In this document: piece by piece, positions 8,040-17,100 of the stretch
Layout of the letters: every line of letters begins with the position of its first letter
Position numbering within the stretch: the first letter of the stretch is position 1
Source: UBA1181 sp045617845
Lineage (GTDB): Bacteria; Bacteroidota; Bacteroidia; Bacteroidales; Paludibacteraceae
Direction: 5' to 3'
NCBI GenBank assembly: GCA_045617845.1
Contig: JAZLJL010000014.1
Location: forward strand, 1 to 64,000
Length of the DNA stretch: 64,000 nucleotides
Position numbers and translations under genes: made by a program
The notes under the pieces: generated by a model
The model's input: the letters and a program-made list of their open reading frames with translations, nothing else
Database searches by the model: none
Told to the model about the DNA's origin: nothing

Positions 8040-10664
8040 CTATTTCTCCGTAGGTATCTCCTTGATGTAGACGGTGCGTTGTGGGAACGGAATCTCCACG
8101 TTGTGGGCGTTCAGTGTGTTGTAGATGATTTCCTTCGCTTTGGCGCAGGTGGAGAGCTTCGTTTCCACCAAGCCCCAGAAGGTGACGTGCAAGTTCACGC
8201 TATTGTCTCCGAACTCGTCGAGCAACACGTTGATGCCCTTGTTCGGATCTATTTGCGGTATCCCCGTCTCGTCCGCTTTGGTCAAAACGGAAAGTTCTTT
8301 CACCAGCATTTCCCTTACTTGCTTGATGTCGGATCCGTAGCTGACGCCCACGGCGAGTTTATTGAACTCATAGCCATGGTTCCTTGTGAGGTTTTTGAAG
8401 GATTTATTGAAAAGTGCGGAATTGAGGAAGGCGATGACGCATCCGTCTAGCGTGACGATTTGCGTGCTTTGGTAGGTGATGGTGTCCACTTTACCTCTGA
8501 CGCCGTCGCATTCGATGTAATCGCCCACGCGCAAACGTCCTGTCATGAGCGACAATCCGTAGATGAAGTTCTCGATGATGTCCTTCATGGCGAAACCGAC
8601 ACCGGTTGCCAAACCTGCCGTCACGATGGAGATGCCCGATTTAGGTACTTTCAGGAAGACGAGGACGAAGATGAAGAACCCGCCCCATACGAGGATGGAG
8701 ATGAGGTTGTTCGCCAAAGTGATGTTGGCGTCTCCGTTGATGATGGCATGCTCCATGCGGTAATGCTTGTAAATCGCTTTCAATCCATAGCTGATGTAGC
8801 GGCAGACGAAGAAGGTGAGTGAGATCACCAACAGTTTGAAGAGGGAGAGCTGGCACACGCCCTCCACATTGATGAAGTTCTTGTAGAACATCTGTTTGAA
8901 GGATTCCGAAAGGTCGAATATGCCTGCGGCGAGGACGATGCAGATCAGGACGGAGCTGATGATGAAGACTGGCACCAATGTCTTGATGAAGAGGTCGTAT
9001 GACCATGTGATGCGTATGTGGTCGCCGCGGGTATGCTTGGTCGGATGGACCATGTCGTAGGCGAGCTGTCTGGCTTTGCGTAGCGAGAGAGTCTCGTCCT
9101 TCTTGATGGCGCGGGCCGTCAGGAAGCGGAACTCATATTTCTGGATGAGGTAGTAGATGCAGGTGATGGCTTGTATCGCCATCAGCTGGAACAACCACCA
9201 GATGAAGATCTGTACGGCGAGCAGTGAGTAGCCGCACCAGCTGGCGACGCAGCTGGAAGCCATGACCGCCAAGGAGACTACTGTATAGAGGCCGTCGCTG
9301 GTGTGTATGTTCTTTCTATGTTTCTTCAGGCAAACGGCCTGCCAAATGGTGAAGATGAGCAGAATCGGAGGAAAGAGGATGTTCACCACGCTGTTCGTCA
9401 CGAAGACGATGCGGAACCCTATGATGATGAATCCCATCAGCAGGATAGGGGTGTAGATGACGAAACAGCTCTTTATTTGCTTGATGTTGGAACGGATGAG
9501 CAGGGAGAAGAGGACGGCCGAAACCAAGCAGGCGTACTCTATCAGCAAGCCGCTTGCCAACATGAAGAAGTTATGCAACGTGAAGAGTCGTAGGATCAGC
9601 AATACGACGACGAAGAGCACGAACGAGAAGGCCAGGATGTAGTATGGCTTCTTGGCGTTGAATATTTTCGTCTTGAAGCGTGCGGGCACCAATAGACGGA
9701 TGATGATGTTGCTGAGGGCGAAGGCCACGATCAGATAGAAGATGACGAAGATCGCCAGTCCGATGACAATCGGTCCCCGCCATTCAGAACGGACGCTCTT
9801 GTCTTTGGGTTGCGTGTATTTCTCCAAGATATCTGATTTCGCATTGTTGTAATACGTGTCCCAATGGCTGAGGATGGTGAAGTAATCCTCGTCGCCGTTG
9901 AGGAAGATGAGGTTCTTGATGTCCGAATAGCGCTCCATGGCGTAGTCGTTCACCTTTTTCAGTCTTTGGGAGACGAATTCGTAGTGTTCGCTATCTTTGG
10001 AGACCTCGTTATAGAGGAAGACGAGGTTGTCGCGGATCACTTTCGCCAAGGCGAGGCAGGAGTCCCTGTCTTGTCTCCCTTGTTCGCTTAAAAGGAAGAC
10101 GTTCTTGGAGTTGGCGCTGTCGGCGAGCGCTTTCATGTCCGTCTTGATCTGCTTGGGGAGCGTGCGGACTGAATCCACCAATTCCCCCTCCTCGTTCATC
10201 CGTATGTGGTTGATCGGGAGGATGACGGAAGTGTCGTTGGCGGCTCTTTGTTTCCGTATGCGCGGCGGAAGCATCTCAAGGATGTCGATGATGTTGTTGT
10301 AGCGGTTCACCTCCACTTTGTACATGTCCAATATCTTTTGGAACGGAACCATGTTTTGGGAGAAGTTGTTGTATTGTTGCGTCGCCTCGTGGCATGCGTA
10401 GGCGAGGTCGAACGTGTAGTCCTGTTTTTGGGAGTAGAGCATCAGGGCGGTCTGCTCGCTCTTCTGCATGGTGCTGATGAGGTTCTGATGTTGAGATTTA
10501 CTTATCGAATCATATTTCTGCATAATGGTCTGCTGCTCATCGTTGTAGGTTTGCAGTTCCATGCGGAGTATGAGTAGGGTCTGTTCGAGGTTCTTCTCCT
10601 TGAGGACGGCGAAGGAGGAGAGCGCTGTCAGGAGAAGCAGGGTGGTAAAAATTATTCTTTTCAT
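8040..10664 (-). CDS. large MscS-family mechanosensitive channel
   Basis: The 874-residue protein is an MscS-superfamily channel of the large MscK/YnaI-like architecture. An N-terminal signal sequence (MKRIIFTTLLLLTALSSFA) is followed by a periplasmic helical domain (to about residue 290), then about ten membrane spans, and the conserved pore and beta domain (GVGFAMKDIIENFIYGLSLM, then RVGDYIECDGVRGKV) in the last third. Such channels open under membrane tension to release osmolytes. The start at 10664 is chosen because it gives a clean signal peptide, and a TAnnTTTG box on the minus strand at 10700-10707 leaves a 29-nt leader; the upstream in-frame codons to 10724 would lie in the promoter. 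It is divergent from cstA. Specific ion selectivity cannot be read from the sequence. Confidence 0.92.
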   Translation of the reverse strand: MKRIIFTTLLLLTALSSFAVLKEKNLEQTLLILRMELQTYNDEQQTIMQKYDSISKSQHQNLISTMQKSEQTALMLYSQKQDYTFDLAYACHEATQQYNNFSQNMVPFQKILDMYKVEVNRYNNIIDILEMLPPRIRKQRAANDTSVILPINHIRMNEEGELVDSVRTLPKQIKTDMKALADSANSKNVFLLSEQGRQDRDSCLALAKVIRDNLVFLYNEVSKDSEHYEFVSQRLKKVNDYAMERYSDIKNLIFLNGDEDYFTILSHWDTYYNNAKSDILEKYTQPKDKSVRSEWRGPIVIGLAIFVIFYLIVAFALSNIIIRLLVPARFKTKIFNAKKPYYILAFSFVLFVVVLLILRLFTLHNFFMLASGLLIEYACLVSAVLFSLLIRSNIKQIKSCFVIYTPILLMGFIIIGFRIVFVTNSVVNILFPPILLIFTIWQAVCLKKHRKNIHTSDGLYTVVSLAVMASSCVASWCGYSLLAVQIFIWWLFQLMAIQAITCIYYLIQKYEFRFLTARAIKKDETLSLRKARQLAYDMVHPTKHTRGDHIRITWSYDLFIKTLVPVFIISSVLICIVLAAGIFDLSESFKQMFYKNFINVEGVCQLSLFKLLVISLTFFVCRYISYGLKAIYKHYRMEHAIINGDANITLANNLISILVWGGFFIFVLVFLKVPKSGISIVTAGLATGVGFAMKDIIENFIYGLSLMTGRLRVGDYIECDGVRGKVDTITYQSTQIVTLDGCVIAFLNSALFNKSFKNLTRNHGYEFNKLAVGVSYGSDIKQVREMLVKELSVLTKADETGIPQIDPNKGINVLLDEFGDNSVNLHVTFWGLVETKLSTCAKAKEIIYNTLNAHNVEIPFPQRTVYIKEIPTEK

Positions 10665-10699
10665 TTCTTTGGATATATTACGCATCATAAAATTAGTGG

Positions 10700-10707
10700 C
10701 AAAAATA
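10700..10707 (-). promoter_or_regulatory. -7 box (TATTTTTG) for the MscS gene
   Basis: An exact match to the Bacteroidota -7 consensus TAnnTTTG on the minus strand, 36 bp before the chosen start at 10664. No clear -33 TTTG is present at ideal spacing. Confidence 0.55.
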
Positions 10708-10750
10708 CAATAATAATTGACCATTCGAATTCAAGAAGATAAAAATATCT

Positions 10751-10758
10751 TATTTTTG
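10751..10758 (+). promoter_or_regulatory. -7 box (TATTTTTG) for cstA
   Basis: An exact TAnnTTTG match that would give a transcript start near 10765 and a 19-nt leader before the cstA ATG. It is back to back with the minus-strand promoter of the channel gene. Confidence 0.6.
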
Positions 10759-10783
10759 CGGGACATAGATTTATTACTAGAAA

Positions 10784-12256
10784 ATGATAACGTTTATCCT
10801 TTCGATGCTGGCTTTGGTGGCTGGCTATTTCGTTTACGGAAAGTTGGTGGAACGTGTTTTTTCGCCCGATCCGTCAAGAGTTACGCCTGCGGTCGCTATG
10901 CAGGATGGTGTGGACTACATTCCGATGCCCACATGGAAGATTTTCATGATTCAATTTCTGAACATCGCCGGAACGGGTCCGATCTTCGGAGCGATTATGG
11001 GAGCCAAGTTCGGTCCGTCCGCTTACTTGTGGATTGTCTTGGGATGTATTTTCGCCGGATCCGTCCACGACTACCTCAGCGGTATGTTGTCTATGCGCAA
11101 TAATGGTGCGGGCTTGCCTGAATTGATTGGTAAGTATTTGGGACAGAAGACGAAAAAGGTGATGTTGGTCTTCACGGTATTCCTCATGCTTATGGTCGGT
11201 GCGGTGTTCGTTTACAGTCCCGCACTCATCTTGGGAGGTATGACGAATGACATAATGGACAATTCGGTATATATCTGGTGCTTTATCATCTTTATCTACT
11301 ATCTGATCGCCACCTTGTTGCCGATTGATAAAATCATTGGTAAGATATATCCCCTCTTCGCCATCGCCATCCTCTTCATGGCGGTAGCCCTCGGCATCGG
11401 TCTGTTCGTGAAATGGCCCGCATTGCCGGAGTTGTTCGAGGTGGGTGTCGCTACGGACTCGTTTAATGGGACGGATGTCTTCCCTGCCTTGTTCATCACA
11501 ATCGCTTGCGGAGCGATCAGCGGATTCCACGCTACCCAAAGCCCGTTGATGGCAAGGTGCATGAAGAACGAGAAATACGGACGTCCGGTTTTCTATGGCA
11601 GTATGATTACGGAGGGTGTCGTCGCACTGATTTGGGCGACCATCTCCATGTATTTCTTCTATGGCGGCGGCGCCCAGGAATTAGGTGTTGAAAACACGTT
11701 ACAGGCTCCTCAGGTGGTTACCGAGGTGAGCAAAGGCTGGTTGGGCGTCTTGGGAGGTTTGCTGGCCATCTTAGGTGTGGTGGCGGCTCCTATCACTAGC
11801 GGTGATACCGCTTTGCGTTCCGCGCGTCTGATTGTGGCCGAGTTCATCCATTTGGAACAGAAAACCATTAGAAAGCGTCTTTATATCTGTGTTCCGATGT
11901 TCGCCGTCACCATGGGATTGTTATGGTTTAATATATCTAATCCTCAAGGTTTCAATGTGATATGGAACTATTTCGGTTGGAGTAACCAAACGTTGGCTGT
12001 CTTCACCTTGTGGACGCTCACCGTTTATCTGACTTTGCAGAAGAAATGCTTCTGGATCACTTTGTTTCCGGCGCTCTTCATGACGATGGTCAGTGTGACC
12101 TTCTTCTTCGTCTCTAAGGATTGTTTGGGTATGGAAGCGACGGTTGGTTATATCGCTGGCATCACCGCGATGATTGTGTCGGCTGTTTGTTTCTTCCTGT
12201 GGAAGTCCAAGCATACGTCGGTTCCCACGGATCATTCATTGCAAAAGAGGGATTAA
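10784..12256 (+). CDS. cstA: carbon starvation protein A (pyruvate/peptide transporter family)
   Basis: The 490-residue polytopic membrane protein belongs to the CstA family. It shows the conserved N-terminal block MITFILSMLALVAGYFVYGK, the DGVDYIPMPTWKIFMIQFLNIAG region, and further family strings (GPIFGAIMGAKFGP, SVHDYLSGMLSMRNNGAG, ATQSPLMARC). CstA proteins import pyruvate and possibly peptides during carbon limitation. The length matches the short Bacteroidota form rather than the roughly 700-residue enterobacterial form. The stop TAA at 12254-12256 is directly followed by the start codon of the next gene, so the two are translationally adjacent. Confidence 0.93.
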   Translation: MITFILSMLALVAGYFVYGKLVERVFSPDPSRVTPAVAMQDGVDYIPMPTWKIFMIQFLNIAGTGPIFGAIMGAKFGPSAYLWIVLGCIFAGSVHDYLSGMLSMRNNGAGLPELIGKYLGQKTKKVMLVFTVFLMLMVGAVFVYSPALILGGMTNDIMDNSVYIWCFIIFIYYLIATLLPIDKIIGKIYPLFAIAILFMAVALGIGLFVKWPALPELFEVGVATDSFNGTDVFPALFITIACGAISGFHATQSPLMARCMKNEKYGRPVFYGSMITEGVVALIWATISMYFFYGGGAQELGVENTLQAPQVVTEVSKGWLGVLGGLLAILGVVAAPITSGDTALRSARLIVAEFIHLEQKTIRKRLYICVPMFAVTMGLLWFNISNPQGFNVIWNYFGWSNQTLAVFTLWTLTVYLTLQKKCFWITLFPALFMTMVSVTFFFVSKDCLGMEATVGYIAGITAMIVSAVCFFLWKSKHTSVPTDHSLQKRD

Positions 12257-13210
12257 GTGAGTAACAAGGAGAAGTATCGCCAGCTGTGTGAGCGCCATTC
12301 CGAGGTGCCGCTCTTCGCCCAATATTGGTGGATGGAGGCTATCTGTGCGGGAAAGACGTGGGACGTCCTGCTGGTCGAGGAGGATGGTGTCGTCTTAGGT
12401 GTGCTGCCATACCTTTTGGTCCGCAAATACTTCTTCAAGTTCATTCTGCAACCTATTTTTTCTAATAACAACGGAGTCCATTTTTTCTACCCGGAGGGGA
12501 TGGACGAGCAGGGTAAGGATGCGTTCGAGCACAGGGTGTGCGAACGCATCCTTTCTCAGTTGGAGGGTATGGGGCTCGATTGGTACATGCAATATTTCGA
12601 TCCCGCTTTCCGAATGGAGGAGTTGTTCGCTTCGCGGGGATATGGTATTTCCGACCGTGTCACGTATGTGATACCCGACATCAGCGACTTGGATGGCTTG
12701 TTCAAGCGTTTCACCTCTTCCAAGCAGCGCCACATCCGCAAGGCGGAGCGTAATGGTCTGCAGGTGGGCTGGGACATGGATGTCTCCGCCTTCTACGATT
12801 TCCATAGCGAGGCGTTGAGGCTCCGCGGCAGGAAGAACATCAACTCACGGATGGTGGAGGAGAATCTTTGCCGTCGGGCGATTGAGCGCGGGCAAGGGAA
12901 GATCATCACCATCTATGACGGCGAAGGGAATATCCACAGCGCCCTTTTCTTCGTGTGGGACGAACATTCCGCCTACTACCTGATTCCCGCCATCCATCCC
13001 GAATACAAGGCTTCTGGCGCCTCCACACTGATGGTTTGGCGCACATTGCAGTTCCTACAGGGGAAGACGTGTAGTTTCGATTTTGAGGGAAGCATGGACC
13101 CGCAGATAGCGAATTCGTACAAGCAGTTCGCGACGGAGAAGGTGATTTATCGTCAGGTGGAAAAAATCGATTCGTTCGTCGTGCGTCTCTTTAAGAAAAT
13201 ACGTGGGTGA
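12257..13210 (+). CDS. GNAT/FemAB-like N-acyltransferase
   Basis: The 317-residue cytosolic protein resembles the Acetyltransf_6/FemAB-like group: WWMEAICAGKTWDVLLVEEDG at the N-terminus, the central SSKQRHIRKAERNGL motif, then a second GNAT half with FFVWDEHSAYYLIPAIHPEY and FDFEGSM. Such proteins transfer acyl or aminoacyl groups to cell-wall or small-molecule amines; the substrate here is unknown. It starts with GTG immediately after the cstA stop (0 bp spacing), a position that implies translational coupling. The next in-frame ATG is about residue 26 and would remove the conserved N-terminal block. There is no clear terminator downstream. Confidence 0.75.
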   Translation: MSNKEKYRQLCERHSEVPLFAQYWWMEAICAGKTWDVLLVEEDGVVLGVLPYLLVRKYFFKFILQPIFSNNNGVHFFYPEGMDEQGKDAFEHRVCERILSQLEGMGLDWYMQYFDPAFRMEELFASRGYGISDRVTYVIPDISDLDGLFKRFTSSKQRHIRKAERNGLQVGWDMDVSAFYDFHSEALRLRGRKNINSRMVEENLCRRAIERGQGKIITIYDGEGNIHSALFFVWDEHSAYYLIPAIHPEYKASGASTLMVWRTLQFLQGKTCSFDFEGSMDPQIANSYKQFATEKVIYRQVEKIDSFVVRLFKKIRG

Positions 13211-13331
13211 AGAAACCTTTCCTTTATCCATTTCCTGTCATTATTTGCGGGGGAGAAATTCCGTTGAAAAAATTCACATTTTTTGTCTTTTCTTTTTAGT
13301 CTTCTGTAGGTTAATAATCAAACGGATTGAT

Positions 13332-13339
13332 TATATTTG
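13332..13339 (+). promoter_or_regulatory. -7 box (TATATTTG) upstream of DUF3256 gene
   Basis: An exact TAnnTTTG match predicting a transcript start near 13346, about 59 nt before the chosen ATG at 13405. Confidence 0.5.
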
Positions 13340-13404
13340 TAATATAATTGAGGAATTTAAGCCTTGATTGTGGAAAGTGTTGTCTGAAAAATAACATGGT
13401 GTTA

Positions 13405-14073
13405 ATGAAACGAATAATAGCAATAATATTTGGTTCGGTTTTGCTGCATGGCTTATGTATGGCACAGACTTTGGAGGAATATATGGTCAAGATGATTCCA
13501 TCGTCAACGCAACTCAAATCGGATATGATTTCCCAGCTGATGGCATCCTACCAGTCTGGTGGGGGACCGAGTAAAGTCGCCAATTTATACCGGGATTCCT
13601 CAATGCTTGTAGGCTATGAGCAGGATAACTTTGCCCTTTTCCAGTTGTCCGACCAAGGATATGTCTCCGTGAAGTCATGGAGAATTTCCGATTCGGTTCA
13701 GGTATTCGGATTTAGTTCATGGGTATGTGGAAACATGTGCGACGGGTGGTGGCGTTTCCAGTCGACGGGGAAGAAGATAGTTCCCTTCCCGGCTGTGGAT
13801 GTCTCCGATTTTTTCGACATGGACTCTTTGATGGCGGATGGGTTGACGGTCGATTCGTTGTCCGGCAGGTTCGAGATGGAATTCCTCCACTGCGAGTTCA
13901 GCAAGGGTGACAGCGTCCATATCTATTGCGACACGGAGCGTTATTTGGAGGAGGATAGAAGGAAAATATATTCGAAATATTTCAAGGGGAATAGGATTTC
14001 TTTACTGCCGATCGATGGGGAGTTCAGGATTGTGGCGGTCAAGCGGGACGAGCGATTCAACGAGATCCATTAA
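13405..14073 (+). CDS. exported DUF3256-like protein
   Basis: The 222-residue protein has a clear signal peptide (MKRIIAIIFGSVLLHGLCMAQ) and a mature part beginning TLEEYMVKMIPSSTQLKSDM. The layout (short helix block, then beta-rich LFQLSDQGYVSVKSWRISDS and a C-terminal domain) fits DUF3256, a Bacteroidales family of unknown function; this assignment rests on pattern memory rather than a signature motif. ATGs at 13396 and 13405 both sit before the signal peptide, and 13405 gives the most typical N-terminus. It is followed 42 bp later by the alpha-2-macroglobulin gene on the same strand, so the pair may form an envelope operon. Confidence 0.65.
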   Translation: MKRIIAIIFGSVLLHGLCMAQTLEEYMVKMIPSSTQLKSDMISQLMASYQSGGGPSKVANLYRDSSMLVGYEQDNFALFQLSDQGYVSVKSWRISDSVQVFGFSSWVCGNMCDGWWRFQSTGKKIVPFPAVDVSDFFDMDSLMADGLTVDSLSGRFEMEFLHCEFSKGDSVHIYCDTERYLEEDRRKIYSKYFKGNRISLLPIDGEFRIVAVKRDERFNEIH

Positions 14074-14115
14074 CCAGTTATGACAAATATAGAAACAAAT
14101 ATAAATACATTTTTT

Positions 14116-17100
14116 ATGAGTAGATATGTCAAACTAGTCTTTGCTATTCTCATCATCGCTTTGACGGCGGGGTGTAGCAAAAAGGCGGCACCGTCTGATG
14201 ACTCCAGGTATTTGGAGTATATCAACAGTTATCCGCGGGAGAGAATTTCGCGCCATTCGGCCATTCGTGTAGTATTAGCCCATCCTTCCGACAAGGCGAA
14301 ACCGGGTCAGGTGGAGGAGGAGAACCTCTTTGTCATGGAGCCAAAGGTGGAGGGTTCCACCTATTGGGTGGATAATTCCACGATCGAGTTCCAGCCTAAG
14401 GAGATGCTGGAGCGCGAGAAGGAGTACCGAGTCACTTTCATGTTGGGCAAGGTGGCTGACTTGGACGGACAGAAGGATTTGAACGAGTTTACGTTCTCTG
14501 TGCAGGTCGTAAGGCAGAACATGAATGTGATGATCGATGAACCTCAAATCATGGATGGAGGCGGATACCAAGTGAAGGGTTATGTCTCTTTGAATGATAC
14601 GGAGGAGTTGTCCGACCTCCAGTCTTGCTTTACCGCTAAGATGACCGCGCCTGAGAAGAAGGCTTTGGATATGGAATGGACTGTCGGTGCCGGCAATGAA
14701 TACACCGAATATAGGAATATTTATTCGTTCGTAATCACCGGATTCGGCCAGAACGTCAAGAAGGATATTCTCGCCGAGTTGGCATGGGATGGAAAGAACA
14801 TTGGTTGCGACGTGAAGGAGTCTTCCGAAATTAGCATCCCTTATATCCGTGAGTTCAAGGTGACGAACCTAAGCGTCGTGAACGGTGAGCAGTCTTATTT
14901 GAAGCTTTTCTTCAGTAAGTCCATTCGACCGAACCAGGAATGGCGAACCTACGTGAATACGAATGCCGGGAATGTCTCTTATGTGCGTGAGGGAAATGTC
15001 CTGAAAATCTTCCCGGAGAAGTTGAACTTCGAAACGGCGAAATTGAACATCTTTGCCGGATTGCAGAGTGAGGACGGGGAGAAAACTTTGCGCGATACGG
15101 TTTTGTCGTACAGCTTCTCTAGTTTGAAGCCGGCTGTCCGTCTGGTGCGTAGCGGAGTCATTTTACCTTCCACGGATAAGGCTACCTTCCCTTTCCAGGC
15201 GGTTAACTTGAAGTCGGTGGATGTCAGTGTGATAAAGATTTTTGAGAATAACATGTTGCAATATCTCCAGACGAATAAGATGGATGAGTGCAACCAATCC
15301 GACATGAGGCGTACCGCTCGTCTTCTTTTCCAAAAGAAAGTTGATCTGAATGCGGAAAACGAAATGGCTTATTCGCAGTGGCGGACCTATTCCTTGGATC
15401 TTTCCCAATTGGAGAAAGAAGATCCGGGTGCCATGTACCGCATCATCCTCTCTTTCAAGAGGGCTTATTCTACTTATCCGTGTGAGATTACTGATTCGAT
15501 AGACGATAGTAACCATGACTATAGTGGCGTCGAGGGATTCGAGGATGGCGGAAGCGATGAAGGTTATTATTATTGGGATTATTATTACGAGGATTCTGAC
15601 GAGCCTGTCAGGGGTGATTACTCGTATGTTTGGAGCGAAAGGGACGATCCGTCCAAGATCTCTTATTATTTGTATGGTAGGAGTGTCGCGTCTAATGTAT
15701 TCGTCTCTAACTTCGGTATCATCGCGAAGGGTGGAAAGAGTAATTTCTTCGATGTCATCGTGACGGATATCCTTACCACGCAGCCTGTGAGTGGCGCGAA
15801 AGTGAAGTTCTATGATTATCAGATGCAGCAGATCTCTGAGGAAAGTACGGATGCTGATGGCTTCGTGAAGGCTAAGCTTGCGAGGACTCCATCGTTCGTC
15901 GTGGTCGAGAAGGATGGCCAGAAGGGTTATCTTCGCATGCGTGACAACTCGGCGTTGCCGCTCTCTTCGTTCGATGTGGGTGGCGCAAGCTCCTCGAAGG
16001 GAGTGAAAGGCTATGTCTATGGCGAGCGTGGCGTTTGGAGGCCAGGCGATACGTTGAACCTTTCGTTGATGATCCAGGATGCGGACGCTACTCTTCCTGA
16101 GGGGCACCCGATCGTGATGGATTTGAGGACGCCCCGCGGACAACGTTATGCCCATACGGTTCAAAAATATGACCCTGCTAATTGCATCTACAGTTTCAGG
16201 GTGCCTACGAAAGAGGATGACCAGACTGGTAACTGGCATGTGATGTTCACCATCGGTGGCTCTTCTTTCCATAAGAGCCTTTCCGTCGAGACGGTTAAGC
16301 CGAATAGGATGAAGGTGAAGTTGAACACGACTCACCCAGTCCTCTTCTCCGGTAATAGCGAGAAGATTTCCGTCCATTCGGAATGGTTGCATGGCGGCCG
16401 CGCCAGTGGCAAAGGGGTGAACGTCACCATGAAATACAGACGCAACCCTAATCCGTTCCCTAAATATTTGGGTTACATCTTCGAGTCTCCTTCGGCGAGC
16501 GATTTCTCAGGACAGGAGAGTACGGTGATTGATGATATGACCGACTCTGAGGGTGATGTCGAGAAGATGGTCACGATGCCTAAGTTGACGAAAGCCCCTG
16601 GTATGTTGCAGGCAACCTTCACCACCCGCGTGGATGAGGGTACCGGAGACAATAGCGTGAATTACACGAATGTGCCTTTGTCCCCTTACCATCGTTATGT
16701 GGGCGTGAAATATCCAATCAAACCTGGCCATAAATATGTGACCACGAACAAGGACCAAGTGTTTAAAGTGGTCTTGTTGGATGAAAACGGGAAACCTCTT
16801 AACGGCGAAGGCATATCCTTCAAGTTGTATAAAATGAGATGGCATTGGTGGTGGGATTCTGACGAGGAGGAGTCTTACTACACCGAAAACGTTTCCCGTG
16901 AGCCTTATTTCGAAAAGAATAATATTTCCGTGAAGGATGGCGAGGCTTCGGTTGTTGTCAGGGTGCCTGACTCCGATTGGGGTAGATATTTGCTTGTCGT
17001 CAAGGATGGCAAGGATGGTCATGAGGCGGGTAGCGTCATGTACTTCGATTGGGAGAATTGGTATTCCCGTGCCCAGAACGATGGTTCAACCGCGGCGACG

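Noticed and set aside
15163..16392. 409-codon open frame antisense to the alpha-2-macroglobulin gene (and 496 codons at 17086-18576)
   Set aside because: These are shadows of the biased codon usage on the opposite strand. They have no start context, and their translations are rich in His, Arg and Ile without domain patterns.
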